From Loxodes magnus (Eukaryota; Ciliophora; Karyorelictea; Loxodida; Loxodidae): DNA of 64,000 bases. The notes under the pieces were generated by a model, which had not been told where the DNA came from, did no database searches, and saw only the letters and a list, made by a program, of their open reading frames with translations. Both the position numbers and the translations under genes were made by a program. The stretch spans positions 124,001 through 188,000 of the forward strand of contig CAMPDV010000213.1 of assembly GCA_946699065.1 (NCBI GenBank), in the 5' to 3' direction. Each line of letters begins with the position of its first letter. The first letter of the stretch is position 1. Below, in pieces: positions 46,110 through 60,800 of this stretch.

Positions 46110-48850
46110 GTTTTAAATAGCTTATATTAGCTAATCTAATACTTGTATTATCTCATACTTATTACAAATAAACATATTATGTTAAGTTTACTCTTTCTAT
46201 TAATTCAGAAAATATTTATAGAAGATATTAAAAATATTTTTCTTTCTTGAAAGCTTATAAATTTTCTTAGTTTAAAACAATTTATTTTAAAAAATAGAGT
46301 ATTAATAGTGGTAGCAATATAATATAGATTTGTATAGAATAATAGAATTAAGTTTTTATCTTTAAATAATCTAGAATAATTTAGGTATTATTAATTTGAA
46401 ATGATAATTACAAAAATAGCATAAATAATAAATATAATATTAGTTTGCTATAAAAAGAGAAAATTATCTAAATGTATTTATTACATTTATATATTTTGCT
46501 TAGAATCAACATTAAAAGTAATAAATTATATTAGTTTATTATTATAAGAGAGACCTTTATAAATAAAAAGTTCTAATGAAATAGTAGTAAGAAAGTGGAC
46601 AATTAAAAGAGTTTATCTTATAAATACTAAAAATGCTTTATTTTAAATAATTTTATGTTTTTTAATATTTATTTAAACTAATTAATAAGAAACTTATTTT
46701 ATTTCATTTTTTTAATTAGTAAAAAGCTTAAATAAATCATTTTTTTTTGATTAAATGTAAGAGAAAAATAATGCCTAATAACAGTAGATTTAAAAGAATG
46801 GTATTATTTTATTTATTATTTAAAAGGGTCTACAACGAAATAAGGTTTTCTTATTAAAATTCTTTGATTTAAAACACAAGTAAGTTGTAATTAAATGCAT
46901 ATTAAAGTTATTATAATAAGGATATAATTCTTCGTTATAAACTTTTGAAATAATAGTTTATCCTTTTATTTAAAAGTAAAAAGAAATAAAATAATTAAAA
47001 TTGTAAAAGTTTGTACACTATTAGTTTAATATCTGTCTTGTTTTAAGACATAAATAGAAAAATCAATGTTTTATAAATAAGATATTTATAAATATGCTTA
47101 ATAAATAATTTATTTGTTTAATTATATTGAAATTAAATCAGTAAAATTTATTGAGTTATTTTATTTAAATATTTATTGAAGTAAGTTATAAAAATTAAAA
47201 TGGAGAAAAAATAAATGGAGAAAAAAGAAAAGCAATTTACTAAAAGTATTTTTTTAAGAAAACTCCTAAGAGCAAGAAACCACATTTTAGGGAAAATATC
47301 TCTTCTTCATTTTAAGTATGAAATTCTACCTAACTTATACTACTAAAAGCTAATAAATAAGATCAGTTATGACCAAAGTAAAGGTATTTCTTTAATATTT
47401 TTTAGACTAAGTCCTCACTAGTCACTCTTCAGCTGCTTTATCGGTAGCCATATCAGGGGACATGAATTGAATTGTATCAGGTTCAGGATATCCTGAGTAT
47501 TCGATAAAGATCTGGAATTTCCAGACAGGTGCTCTCCAAAGAACTATAACAGGACATAATAATGCAGTTATGACGGTAGTAATCTCCCCAGACTCTAACT
47601 ACATTGTATCAACATCTTCTGACAAAACCATAAAGATCTGAAACTCGTAGAATGGTTCACTCATAAGAACTATAACGGGGCATACTACTACAGTTAACTC
47701 GGTAGTAATCTCCTATGACTCTAGCTATATTATATCAGGATCCTACGATAACACTATAAATATCTGAAATTTCCACAATGGTGCTCTCATAAGAACTTCG
47801 TCGGGACATACTTCTACAGTTAACTCGGTAGTAATCTCCTATGACTCTAGATATATTATATCGGGATCTGCTGATAGCACTATAAAGATCTGGGATTTCT
47901 AGACTGGTCAGCTTGTGCAAACTCTTACTGGGCATTCAGGCTGAGTTTTATCAGTGATAGTGTCTAAGAATAATAGGTATATAATATCGGGTTCTCTTGA
48001 CAATACTATTAAGATATGGGACTTCTCTTCTGGTTAGTGTATTCGTACTCTTTAAGGCCATGCATATGGTGTATCAAGTATTCAGTTAAGTGTTGATTCA
48101 AGTGTAATATTTTCTGGTTCTGATGACAGAACAATCAAGATATGAAATTTTGATAAGGGTGAGTGTATATAGACAATATAAGGGCATTCAAGATCAATAT
48201 ATTCTATAGCATTGAGTGTTGATAATAGATGGTTGGTATCGGGAGCGGATGATAAGACGATTAGAAAGTGGAAAGTTTCGGGTTGAGTAACTTGCTATTT
48301 GACTTAATTAAATTTTACGATTAAATATAAGATATTGGTAATGAATTTAAATGAATGTTAAATGGTAATAATTTTTGTAGTTATATGAAGTGTTTGTTTT
48401 ATATTTATTTAAAAATTTGTTATATTCTTAAATATTCTTGGTTTAAAAAAAAGGTTGAGTAATATAGGTTATTGAAAATTAGTGAGGTATGCTGAAATAA
48501 AGTGGTAATGTTTTAAAATATTTAAAATATAATTTTGTTAAATGAAGACGTATAATAAATTTAAGTTTAAATTTATTCTATAAAATTTTATAGATTTATT
48601 TTTAGATTTTGTAAAAATTTCAAGTTGAGTTTAAATTTTAGATTTTTTGTGAAGTAGTTATTATTTATTAGGTTAAAGTTAGTTTATAATCTTGATTATA
48701 ATTTAAAAAATTTAATTAAGTATTTTATTTATTTTATTTTAAATTAAATTTTGTTTTTTATTATTTATTTTTTATGATTGATATTTATTATTGATTATTA
48801 TTATTTATTAATTATTATTATTATAAAATTTTTAATTTTATGTTTAACAT
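46110..48850 (+). repeat. Inverted-repeat arm A', copy 2 (right)
   Basis: Inverted relative to 34190-37020 and nearly identical to 19580-22330. Carries WD40 copy 4. Confidence 0.8.
47200..48286 (+). CDS. WD40 seven-blade propeller protein, copy 4
   Basis: 354 residues. ATG at 47200, 22-nt intron at 47384-47405, TGA at 48284-48286. It differs from copy 2 at only a handful of bases. One difference turns a WD-motif Trp from TGG (ATC TGG AAT TTT) into TGA (ATA TGA AAT TTT), silent only if TGA is Trp. Seven blades, all in frame. Same leader, splice phase and start duplication as copy 2. Confidence 0.9.
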
Positions 48851-48879
48851 TTAATGTTTCGATTGGAAAATTAATTTTT

Positions 48880-49250
48880 CTGATAATTAGTTTTTTTATT
48901 TATCTTTCAGGTTTAGAGCATGAATTTCTTGAAAATGAAAAATTTGTTTTTGCTCAGCGCTTAACACTACCAAAGATTTTTGGAACGGAATAAATTTAAT
49001 TATTTCGGGATAAATAATTCTAAATAGGAATAATTTTTTTTATTTCGGAATAAAAAGACTAAAAAGAAATAAAAAACACCTAAATAGGAATAAAAAATTT
49101 TGAAAATAGTTTTCTAAAATGGTTCAAAAATTTTTTTTATAAAATAGCTTTTGAAAGTGATTTTTGAAAATTTGGTTGGAAAATTTTTTTAAAGTTTGTT
49201 TTTTTTAGGAAAATGAAATTTTAGTTTCCTTTGATTAAAAAATTAAAAAA
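48880..49250 (+). repeat. Subterminal repeat block E, copy 2 (shortened)
   Basis: Only the first motif unit (CTCAGCGCTTAACACTACC and onward) is present. About 0.64 kb found in copy 1 (22690-23335) is deleted, joining directly to the LINE endonuclease fragment. Confidence 0.65.
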
Positions 49251-49259
49251 AAAGGGTTA

Positions 49260-52200
49260 GAGTTTTGATAGATATAAAAATTTTTAACAATGGTTTTTAA
49301 ATTAAGATATCAAAGATTAAGCTTATGAACTTCTTGACACATTGCTAAATAAATTTGATGAGAATCCACATATACTGACGGGAGATTTCAACACTCTTTT
49401 ATAAGGTTTTGCAGACAATCCTGAAAATAATTTGATAATACATATAGATTATAAGAATTTCTCCTGCTAAATGTCATTGAAATAATGAATGATAGTAACG
49501 TTAATACACATATGCAGAAGAAACTGTATAATTGTGGTTTAATGATTATTCATTATAAGCACCAGGCTAAATTAAAAAAATAGAAAATACTTAAAATTAA
49601 CTAGTTTTAACTAGTGACTCTTCTTTAATTGATTATTAAGAAGCTGCAAACTGATAGATCGAACACAGGCAGTGCATAAAAACCTCCAAATAAAAGAAAA
49701 GGAGTTGATACAAATCAAATAATTAAACATAATAATGGATTTATTTAGAAAATTATTAAATATCTGTAGTCAAAAACTAGAAAATAAATTCTTATGTGTT
49801 CCACTGAAATCACTTCGAACTTCTCTTCATCGTGGAAATCAATTTTGGCATCTATTGAAAGAAAAATAATCCTATAGGTAGAAAACTAGTTTAACACCTA
49901 AAATATTACCGCAGAAGATACAAAAAGATCATCCAAAAAATATTTGAAAAATGAAGATATTATCTAAGACACTCCGATCTCTTAAGATAAACTTTCAAAT
50001 CTGAATTAAATTTAAATAAAAATATCCTTTTACAATAGTCAAAAAGTACGTAAATTTTGATTTATTTTTGAATAATAGTAACCAGTAATTCGATTAAATT
50101 GAATGTAATAAAAACAGTTAAAAGTAAGACAATAATATTATTTCTGATAATTCAAAGTATCACTGTTATCTGATCTTTAGAATTAAAATAAACAACTATA
50201 ATAAAATGGTGGCCCGATAAATGCAATTCAAAATTAAGCAATTAATAATTCGTTTAATGAAATTTAATTTTTTTTAGGTATAAAAGTACTTAAATAGGAT
50301 ATATAAAGACTAATAGATAAGAACTTTTTATTAAATGAAAAATTAGATAGTACAGAAACAAAATAAGAACTAAAAATAAACCTTGATAAATAACTAAGAA
50401 TCATCAAAAGAATATTATAAAGCATATATTAATAAAATTAATTAGAAATACAAAAAAATAAAAATTGTTACTAAAATTTGCCTTATAATATTATTAGGAA
50501 AAGCTATTTAAAAAATAATTAAATATTATAACAGATAAAAAATAACCTATTATAATTTTAAAGTAGAAGATTAAACTGAACAATTTCATTAGATAATGTT
50601 ACTTATAAATAATATCTTTCTTTAGTAAAACATAACTAATAACTACTTTAGAAAAATTTTGAATAAAAATTTGAGAGGAATTAGTTTTCATTTTAATCCA
50701 AAGAGTAAATAATAGTTCAAGAATAATCAGTATAAACAACTTATGTTAATTCTAAAGAGATAACTGTTTAAACAGATTTTATAGAAATGTATTGAATAAA
50801 TAACTTAAACTAACAATAGAGTTTTTATAAATTAAGAAGCGTAAACGTAATGGATAAAATTAGAAATGAGTCAAACATAAACTGAAGAATCTTTATTATA
50901 TTCAGAACAAGAATATTTAAAATAATAACTTTCATTCTATTAATAGTAATTTTCTGAATAGCAACATATTTGGTAACTATTTTAAGAAGTTTTATAATAA
51001 AAAACTAATGTTGAACTTGAATTAAACTATATTTTGAATTATAATTAATAACTAAAATCTTAAAATTAAAAAGTAACTGATTAAGTATAAATATTATAAA
51101 ACTAATTTTAAATTTTGAACTTTGAATGAGAAAAGAAATATTCTTAGAAATCGGATTTATGTAATAATCTTTAATAGAATCTATAACTTAAATAATTGGA
51201 TTATTAAAGCATATTAAGTTCATTACATTTGTAAAAAAATAAATATATCCAAGAATTTAAAGATGCTTTCAGATAAACAAAAATACCTTAACTATAGAAT
51301 GATTACACACAGGTTGAAATTTAATCCAGTGATTAAAAAATTCAAACAATTATTTAGAATTTAGATAAGGCTACTGGAACAGACCTACTATATTTGGATT
51401 AAATTTCCTAGTGCGACTTTATTGATTATAAATACATAAAATTATAGAAATAATATGATAAACTAAATGAGCTATTAATCAATTAAATCAAAGCTTTTGA
51501 TAAAGTTGCATCAGAAAAATGTACTTTAATGGAAAATCTGAAATAGAGCCAAATTTTAAAGTAGTAAATTTCTTCCAATTTAACATTTCTATCCATAAAA
51601 TTCTGTGAATAATCTTTTTAGATTTTCAACAACTCTCATTCATAAAATCTAAAATAGGATACTTAAGAAATTCTTTGGAATAAGATTCTATAAATTAATT
51701 AAAGAGAAAATATACAGATCCATATTTTCCATCTACTAAATAACATATCAATAAAATGGAACAAAATTAGGTTTTCATAAAAAATTACAATGTTAATTCA
51801 AAATAGCTAAAAGACTTTATATTATCTAACTTTTGAAGAAGAACCTATTTCTAAACTATAATTAAAAACAGATATGTTGTACTAGACTAAGAACTTGATA
51901 AAGGATAGATTGACAGTTAAGTAGTTAAAATTAATATTGATAAGAGATTATTAAAGATATATAGCAGAAAATATCTCTATATTATAATTTAATTTTATGA
52001 CTAAAATAAATAACATTAAAAAAATAGGTTCATCTTGAAATGAGGGGACAAAAAAAGAAATTTTAATTTATGAACCTGAGTGGAAAGGAGGCTCTTAACT
52101 AAATCAACAAGGAAACAAATTATTTTAGATCAAGATAATCACTAAAAAAGAAGTAGCCTCAATCAAATTAAGATTGGATATGTCAACATAAATGGATTAC

Positions 52201-53545
52201 CAAGTAAACTATATAAAATAGAAAAATTCATAAGAGAAAATAGTATTGAAATTTTTCAATTAATGAAACTTGGTAAAAACAAGATTTCCATCCAATATTA
52301 ATATAAGGTTATAGGACTTATTACAAAAATTCAGGAAAAGGAGGAGTGTATGTCTAGTTATTAAAGAAGAACTCAGTAATACTGAAGAAACTAATATAAT
52401 TGATATATCCTAGAATCGATTTATCATAACCAAACTAGATAATATATTAATTACGTCCTGCTACATGCCAGATAATAGCTAAAATGAGAACATAAAAAAC
52501 CAAACATATGACTATATTAATTTGCTACTTAATCAATTCCCAAATAACCCAGATATTTTAATGGGAGATTTCAATGCTCCCCTATAAGATTATGGAGATA
52601 ATCCTAATAATGACTAAGATAATACAAACAGATTCCCGGAATTTCTTATTCAGAAGTATCTTGAAATAGTAAATAATATGAACAGCAACATTTGCATACA
52701 TAAAGTAACAGATTTTATGTATTGCAATGACTATATTGTAATAAATAATCACCTGAATATTAATCAATTTGAAAACTTCTAGGCTCATTATAACTAACTA
52801 TTTACTGATCACATACCAATTACGGTAAATTTTCTCTTCAACACAATTCTCTATTAGGACATAATTACCTAAAGAAAATATAAAATTAACAGGCTGCAAG
52901 ACTCTATTGACAGATAAAAATATTAAGAATCTTTTTTTTGAAACTTATAATGAATTTTTTTAGTCTGATAGGAATAATTTAGAGGATTAATACTAATGTA
53001 TTAAACGCAATATATAATATATTGTAGATGTAATATTAGGTTCATTTATTCCAGACCCTAAATATAATAAACTTACAAAATACCTCACAAAGAAGTATAT
53101 TGAAGTTAAAAGAGCTAATCAAGTATATAAAGAAACTCACGCGTAGTTTGCAAGAATTAATTAATAAGTAATTCCCTTTTTAAGAACAATTGGTAAACAG
53201 GATATTAATATAGAGATTAAGTAGCAAGACTATCTGAATGTTACGAAATAGATATTAATAATTAGGAATATAATAGTAGCTTTAATACTTTTACAAAATA
53301 TATTAAAAGTAAGATTCAACATAAATTTTATGAAGTAACTATTAAAAGATTAAAAAGGATGCCCACTGCAAAGTTATTTATAGAATAATTAGAATAATAA
53401 TAATAATTCCCGTAATTACCTATCCAAAACTAAATAAATACTATCGAAAAGAAATAATTAGTATATACAAACTCAGAACCTAAAGTTACAACTTCGCAAG
53501 GATCTTTAAGACAGACATTATTTAATTGAGAATTCCCATTATATG
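49260..53545 (+). mobile_element. LINE endonuclease fragment plus LINE-B copy 2, RT-deleted
   Basis: The endonuclease fragment is at about 49310-49560. The ORF1 start is near 49575, uninterrupted (no Gag insertion; the empty site is near 50441-50456). The endonuclease of ORF2 is at about 52170-52870 (NETWQKQDF, ILMGDFNAPLQDYG). The same deletion of the RT occurs near 53170. It ends in the C-terminal region at 53545. Extra small indels relative to copy 1 are frequent. Inactive. Confidence 0.8.
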
Positions 53546-53629
53546 TGTTTTATAATTGAATTTAAAAATCTTTTTACCATAATGTGTTTGAAAGATAACC
53601 AGTTTAAATCTATGAAACATAACTTATTT

Positions 53630-55460
53630 ATTGCTGAAGTTACTGCTTAAAATGCTTTTCTTGAAATCATTCTCATACTTGATTCAATTCTGTTCAAAAC
53701 TCCAGTTATTCCTTTCTGAATACACCATGGTACTAGCTCTCCTCCATATTCTGCTTTAGGTAGTGTAAAAAATCTACATAAAGTTTTAAAATGTCAAGAA
53801 GTCACATTCTTATATCTAATTAGTTAAAAAAGCAGCTATTTTCATTGCAATTTAGTACTTGATCACGACTTCTCTACAATGAGGATTAAAACTCTTCTTC
53901 TGATGTAGCATTACATCTAAATATGTTACTAGTTCCTTTTAAATATTTGGTTAATTATCTAATCATAAATTTAAATTTTATTATTTATAATGTTCTTTAA
54001 AATTTAGATGCATTCAGATTTGATAACATTGATCTTTAAGTTATTTTATGTAAAAATCTTACTTACTTCATTTATTAATTCCTTCAAGCACTTTGTAGTT
54101 TTGGAAAGAAGAATCAGATCATCTGCTCATCGTCTGCATGCGAAGTTAATATTCCAACCCTGGCATTTTGAATCCAAAATAGGTACTTTTACTTTCCAAA
54201 TATCTAATTACTATGTCATAATATAACGATGCTAAAATGGTCCATGCGAACTTCCTTTCATAACTCCATTGTTGTATTATAATCAAATGAAAGTCTTCTT
54301 TCTATCGAGTCAAACATTTTTTAAACATCTATCAATGTTGCTATCAATTTAGTCTTACTTTTAGCACTTTTCCAATAGTTATCAATTATTTGTTATATTA
54401 TTCAAATTTATTAAGTTTTTTATCTGATTTTCATAAATCCCATTTATGAAGAACTAATCAAATTTCTCTAATAAAGCAGATTATATAGTCTTTTTGTTAA
54501 AGCTTTATCATATAGTTTTATAATAATATTAATAAGAGAAATAGGTAATCAATTTTTCCAATATCTTTATTTCCTTTTTTAAATATTGGAATTACCGACA
54601 ATGTATTTAATTCCTAAGGGATTCTTCCAAATCTTAACATATTATTCAGAAAGGAGTGGCGAATTATTATCAAATATTATCCACCATATTTCAGAAATTC
54701 ACCTTTTATTCTGTCTGGACCAGCTGCATTTCCATTCGTAATTTCTTTTATAATTTCTTGTATTTCTTGTATGGTAAAAAGATAAAATCCTTATAAATAT
54801 GAGAGTTGATAATCTTTAATTTCTTAAAACTATCTTATATTTTATATTTTTTGTAATTACTAAGATTTATTTATTATTTAGTTAGATTAGAATGCTTTTT
54901 AAAAATAAATTCTTCCATGAATCAATGGATTTATTTTTGATTTCTTAATTAAAGTTCATTTAATTATTTTTTTAGGGTTTTTAATTTTCTTAGTATGTGA
55001 AAATATTTCTTTAGCATCTCCATTTAGAAGTAAAAATTTATTTTTTGCTTTATTTTATTAAACTTTCACAAATTAGAATTGAAGTCATTCAGAATATCGT
55101 TTCACTGTTTCATAAAGATTAGTTACTTATTAATTTATTCTTCCAGACATAATGTGTGCTTCTTTATATACTGAGTTAGCCCTTTTAGGCCTACATATTT
55201 CTTAATAAGATCTCGAGGAAATTTGTTATAACTTGTCTGGAATAAAGAATCCTAATGTTTAATCAGCATTGTATTAGATGTTATTTTTGATAAATTCATA
55301 TTAAACCTCAAGATTATCTTAATCTATCTAAAAGAATTCTAGATAAGTTTGTAGGAAAGATTTTAAATATTTTTGCCTATCTATTGCCTCTTATAACTTA
55401 TTTATTTTATATTTCCTCAAATTCTTGCTCATTTTCAATTAATCTCACATAAAATTAAGT
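53630..55460 (-). pseudogene. LINE reverse transcriptase fragment, inverted
   Basis: Reverse complement of the first LINE type from about 3790 to 5720, covering the end of the endonuclease linker, the RT and part of the thumb. Recognisable words are AAGPDRIKGEFLKYG (near 54700), the polymerase box FACRRWADDLILLSK (near 54112-54140) with Trp as TGA where the first LINE has TGG, and GVLNRIESSMR at the far end. Several frame changes. It joins the broken LINE-B at 53545-53630. Confidence 0.75.
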
Positions 55461-55469
55461 TTTGTTTTA

Positions 55470-57030
55470 TAAATCAATTTGCAGAAAAAATTTCTTTTTA
55501 AGCTATAATATCATCTTATCACTGTTTATCTTATAAAAGAATTCTTTTAATAATTAAGTTTTTATCTTTAAATATCTAATAATTTTCAGTTGATATCATA
55601 CTTTATGAATAAATATAATTACAATCTTTAAAATATCAATCAAATAGATCATTAAGCAAAAAATAATGACTATTTAATTATAAAATGAATATTAAAACAT
55701 TTTAATTTAATTTCTTGATAAGATATTTTAAATTTAAATAAGTGCTTAATCTTTTAAAAATCATATTTATTAAACCACTTTAAATGTTTTTATGTTTATG
55801 AATATTTAGTATCTTAAATTAAAAAATACTATATTATATAATAAAGCAAACATTTATTAAAGGAATGCTTAAATTATAAATTATAAATTATAATTTAGTT
55901 GTCTAATAATTTAGAATATAACAAAAATAGTTCATTATTAAGGTTATTTGGGAAATTGTGTACTATTAGCATTATCGGCTTATAGAAACTTTGCTTTTTA
56001 TTATGCTATATATGTTTCTTTTTATATTGTACAAAATATTTCTCATTTTTTATAGATATAATTATAATAGTTATTAAATTACACTTTGTATATTATTTTA
56101 ATTAATACAAAAGATTAAAGCTTTTCTTTTAACCTTTTTTGATATAATTAAGGTATATTGATTTCTTAATTATTTAGATTTCATTTTGGTAATTCTATTA
56201 TTTAATATTATAATATAATTTTATTCTTATTTTAGATGGAAGTATAAGATAATTTACAAGAAAGTGAAGATTTTTATAATTTTGTATATATTCAAATTAT
56301 TTATATAGTTTACTAGCAAATGTTTCTATATGATAAATAATCAATCAATTAAAAAAAAAAACTTCCAACTTTAAAAAAACAGCTTCATTAGAAATAAGAA
56401 TTTTTAGATTAATAAATAAAATTGATTTTCTACATGCACAGTAAATATACTTATGTTTCTTATAATCAGAAAGCTTATCTTTAGGGATTTTCTTTTAATA
56501 TTACAGAATGAGAAAAATTATATATATAAAAAATATTTAATATAGCAATTTTTCTTAAAAACTCGTTTTTCTCTTCTAAATTAACATCTTTTCGCAAAAT
56601 AAAAAACAGATAAATTAGTCGTAGTGAGCTCTTTTCAAAGCCCTTTTGTTCATCTTTTTAAATTTTTAATGTTTTTCTTATTATTTAAATAAAACTGTTT
56701 TTTAAACTTGATTAATAAGTTTTTATTTTTATATTTGATATAGTAAGGTTAGATATATTATTTAGATCCTTGTTTAATTAATTGTTTGGATTCTTTGTAG
56801 ATTTGCCAAAAATTTATTATTACAGATGCATTATACCTCATTTTTTCTATTTAACTATTAATATTTTTATAAATGGATTTTTAAACTCCTTTTAGATTAT
56901 TATTTTAACAATTCGCAATATCTATTATAAAAGGTAACTTTAACACTCTTATAGAGGTTTTATCACGAATTTAGTTTCTTCCTAAAATAGTCATTTATTT
57001 TTTTATCTTTACTTCTTAAAATTTATTTAA
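55470..57030. other. AT-rich DNA, nothing recognised
   Basis: No LINE, arm or E homology seen, and no protein or RNA motif. Confidence 0.4.
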
Positions 57031-57039
57031 AAAACTTTT

Positions 57040-57740
57040 CAAATCTTTTAAAATTCTATCCCTTTAAGAAAAGGATTTGTTCATCCCGAAATCTTTTGTA
57101 GCTTATAATTCAGAGCGAAAAAAGGATAATTTTTTCACGATTTCATGGTTTATTTAATTATATCTCCTTTTTTCTTGAGATCCTTTTTATCTAAGTAAAT
57201 TCTTATAACATTAAAAATTTTTAAAGCGAATTTTTTCATTTACTCGAAAAGAAGTTCAAAATTAAAAATTGTATATTTTTCCAAAGCATAAACAATAAAT
57301 TATTTTATAATTTAAAAAATAATTTACCTTATCAAAAATGTATTTTAAATCAAAAACAAAACAATTTTTTAAAAATTCTTCAAATCAAAAAATTTTCCTA
57401 ACAAAAAAAATGTTTTTTATTTTTACAAAATACCATTTCAACAAAAAATTTTCAAATTCTATTTTGAATATAAATTTTTTTTATTCCCATTTTTTTCTCA
57501 AAAATCTTTTATATTTGGAATTTTTTCTTGAAAATTTATTCCAATTTTAACATTTTTTATCCTGAAATAAATAAATTTATTCCGTCCCAGAAATCTTTGG
57601 TAATGTAAAACGTTGAGCAAAAAAACAAATTTTTCATTTTCATGAAATTCATGCTCTAAACCTGAAAGATAAATAAAAAATTTACCATCAGAAAAATTAT
57701 TTTTCCAATCAGAAACATAAAATTAAAAATTTTATATTAA
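57040..57740 (-). repeat. Subterminal repeat block E, inverted (third unit)
   Basis: Motif units at about 57062-57115 (worn) and 57545-57620 (TTATTCCGTCCCAGAAATCT). A 70-codon frame at 57338-57550 lies inside it and is low-complexity. Confidence 0.6.
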
Positions 57741-57829
57741 TAAATAATAATAAATAATAATAATTAATAATAATAAAAATTAATATTAATATTAAATATC
57801 AATCATAAAAAATAAATAATATAAAACTA

Positions 57830-60800
57830 AATTTAAAAAATTAAAATTTAATTTAAATTAAAATAAATAAAATACTTAATTAAATTTTTAATTAATAATC
57901 AAGATTATAAAGTAACTTTGCTCTTATAAATAATATTTTAACTACTTCACAAAAAAATCTAAAATTTAAACTCAACTTGAAATTTTTACAAAATCTAAAA
58001 ATAAATCTATAAAATTTTATAGAATAAATTTAAACTTAAATTTATTATACGTCTTCATTTAACAAAATTATATTTTAAATATTTTAAACATTACCACTTT
58101 ATTTCAACATACCTCACTAATTTTCAATAACCTATATTACTCAACCTTTTTTTTAAACCAATAATATTTAAGAATATAACAAATTTTTAAATAAATATAA
58201 AGCAAACACTTCATATAACAAAAACATTATTACCATTAAACATTCATTTAAATGCATAACCAATATCTTATATCTTTAATCGTAAAATGTAATTAAATCA
58301 AATAGCAAGTTACTCAACTCGAAACTCTCCACTTTCTTATCGTCTTGTCAAGTCCTCCCGATACTAACCATCTGTTATCAATACTCAATACTATAGAATA
58401 TATTCATCCAATATGCCCTTATAAAGTCTAGATACACTCACCCTTATCAAAGTTCCAGATGTTGATTGTTTTATCCCATGAGCAAGAAAATATAGCTCTT
58501 GGATCAACACTTAACTGAATATTTGATACAACACCTATATGACCTTGAAGAGAACGAATACACTAACCAGAAGAGAAGTCCCATATCTTAATAGTTCTGT
58601 CATCCGAACCTGATATTATATACCTATTATCCTTAGACACTATCACCGATCTAATTCCTCCTGAATGCCCAGTAAGAGTTCGCACAAGCTGACCAGTCTA
58701 GAAATCCCAGATCTTTACAGTTTTATCGCCAGATCCCGATATAATATAGCTAGAGTCATAGGAGGTTACTACCGATCTAACATCAGAAGTATGTCCCGTT
58801 ATAGTTCTTTGGAGAACACCATTGTGGAAATTTCAGATCCTTATGGTTTAGTCAGAAGATCCTGATACGATATAATTAGAGTCAGGGGAGATTACTACCG
58901 AGGTAACATATGAAATATGCCCCTTTAATGTTTTTATGAGAGCACCATTGTCGAAATTTCAGATCTTTATCGTGATGTCATCAGATCCTGATACTATATA
59001 GCTAGAGTCTGGGGAGATTACTATCGATCAAATAGTAGAAGTATGTCCTGTTATAGTTCTTAGGAGAGCACCTGTCTGGAAATTCCAGATCTTTATCGAA
59101 TATTCAGGATATCCAGAACCTGATACAATTCAATTCAGATCACTTGATATGGCGACAGAAAAAACATCTGAAATGTCAGTAAGGATTTAGTCTAAAAAAT
59201 AATAAAGAAATACCTTTACTTTGGTCATAACTGATCTTGCTTATTAACTTTTAGTAGCATAAGTTAGGCAGAATTTCATACTTAAAATGAAGTAGAGATA
59301 TTTTCCCTAGAATGTGGTTTCTTGCTCTTAAGAGTTTTCTTAAAAAAATACTTTTAGTAAATTGCTTTTCTTTTTTCTCCATTTATTTTTTCTCCATTTT
59401 AATTTTATAACTTACTTCAATAACTTTTTAATTAAATTAAATCAATAAATTTTACTTACTCAATTTCAATACAATTAAACAATTAAATTATTTATTAAAC
59501 ACTCTTATAAATATCTTATTTCTTAAACATTGATTTTTCTATTTTTGTATTAAAACAAGATAAGATATAAAGCTAATAGTGTACAAACTTTTACGATTTT
59601 AATTATTTTATATCCTTTTACTTTTAAATGAAAGGATAAATTATTATTTCAAAAGTTTATAATGAAGAATTATATCCTTATTATAATAACTTTAATCTGC
59701 ATTTATTAATTACAACTTATTTGTGCTTTAAATCAAAAACACTTAATAATAAAACCTTACTTCTTTGTAGACTAATTTAAATGATAAATAAAATATTACA
59801 ATTCTTTTAAAAACTATTGCTATTAATTATTATTTTTCACTTACATTTAATCAAAAAAATGATTTATTTAAGCTTTTTACTAATTAAAAAAATGAAATTA
59901 AATAAGTTTCTTATTAGTTAGTTTGAATAAATATATAAAAAACATCAAATTATTAAAAAAAATATTATTAGAATTTATAAGATAAACTCTTTTAATTGTA
60001 CACTTTCTTACTATTATTTCATTAAAACTTTTTATTTATAAAGGTCTCTCTTAAAATAATTAACTAATATAATTTATTATAATGTTGATTCTAAGCAAAA
60101 TATATAAATGTAATAAATATAAGTAGTAGAAAGTAAATATTTAAACTAACTATAAATGGTTGATCACTAATTTTAACTTACAATTATTAAATAGTAATAT
60201 TTATCTTTATTATTAAAATAAGCTTTAATATGTTTAATTATGTCTATTAATACTTAAAATTTTATCCTTTTAGCTTTATTAGTTATTAATTAATTTCTAT
60301 TTAATTAATAAAGATATTAGATTAGTTATAATTAATACATTTAGATAGCTTTCTCTTTTTATAGCAAACTAATATTATATTTATTATTTATGTTATTTTT
60401 GTAATTATCATTTCTAATTAATAATACCTAAATTATTCTAGATTATTTAAAGATAAAAACTTAATTCTATTATTCTATAAAAATCTATAAAACATAGTTA
60501 TCACTATTAATACTCTCTTTATTAAAATTAGTTGTTTGATATTTAGAAAATAATAGGCTTTTTTAAGAAGGAAAGCATATTTTTGCTATCTTCTATCATT
60601 ATTTTCTGAATTAATAGAAAGAGTAAACTTAACATAATATGTTTCTTTGTAATAAGTATGAGATAATATAAGTATTAGATTAGCTAACATACGTTATTTA
60701 AAACTAATCTAATAGATTATTATTTACTCTTAATACATTTTATTAGTCTACTATTATTCTATATCTTTCGGTTCCTAATCAGCAATTCTACATGTTTTGC

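Larger units (their letters stand above)
34190..53545 (+). repeat. Tandem segmental duplication, copy 2
   Basis: Second copy of 6590-28580. It ends inside the C-terminal part of LINE-B at about 53545, where an inverted piece of the first LINE type begins. It lacks the Gag insertion present in copy 1. Confidence 0.85.
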
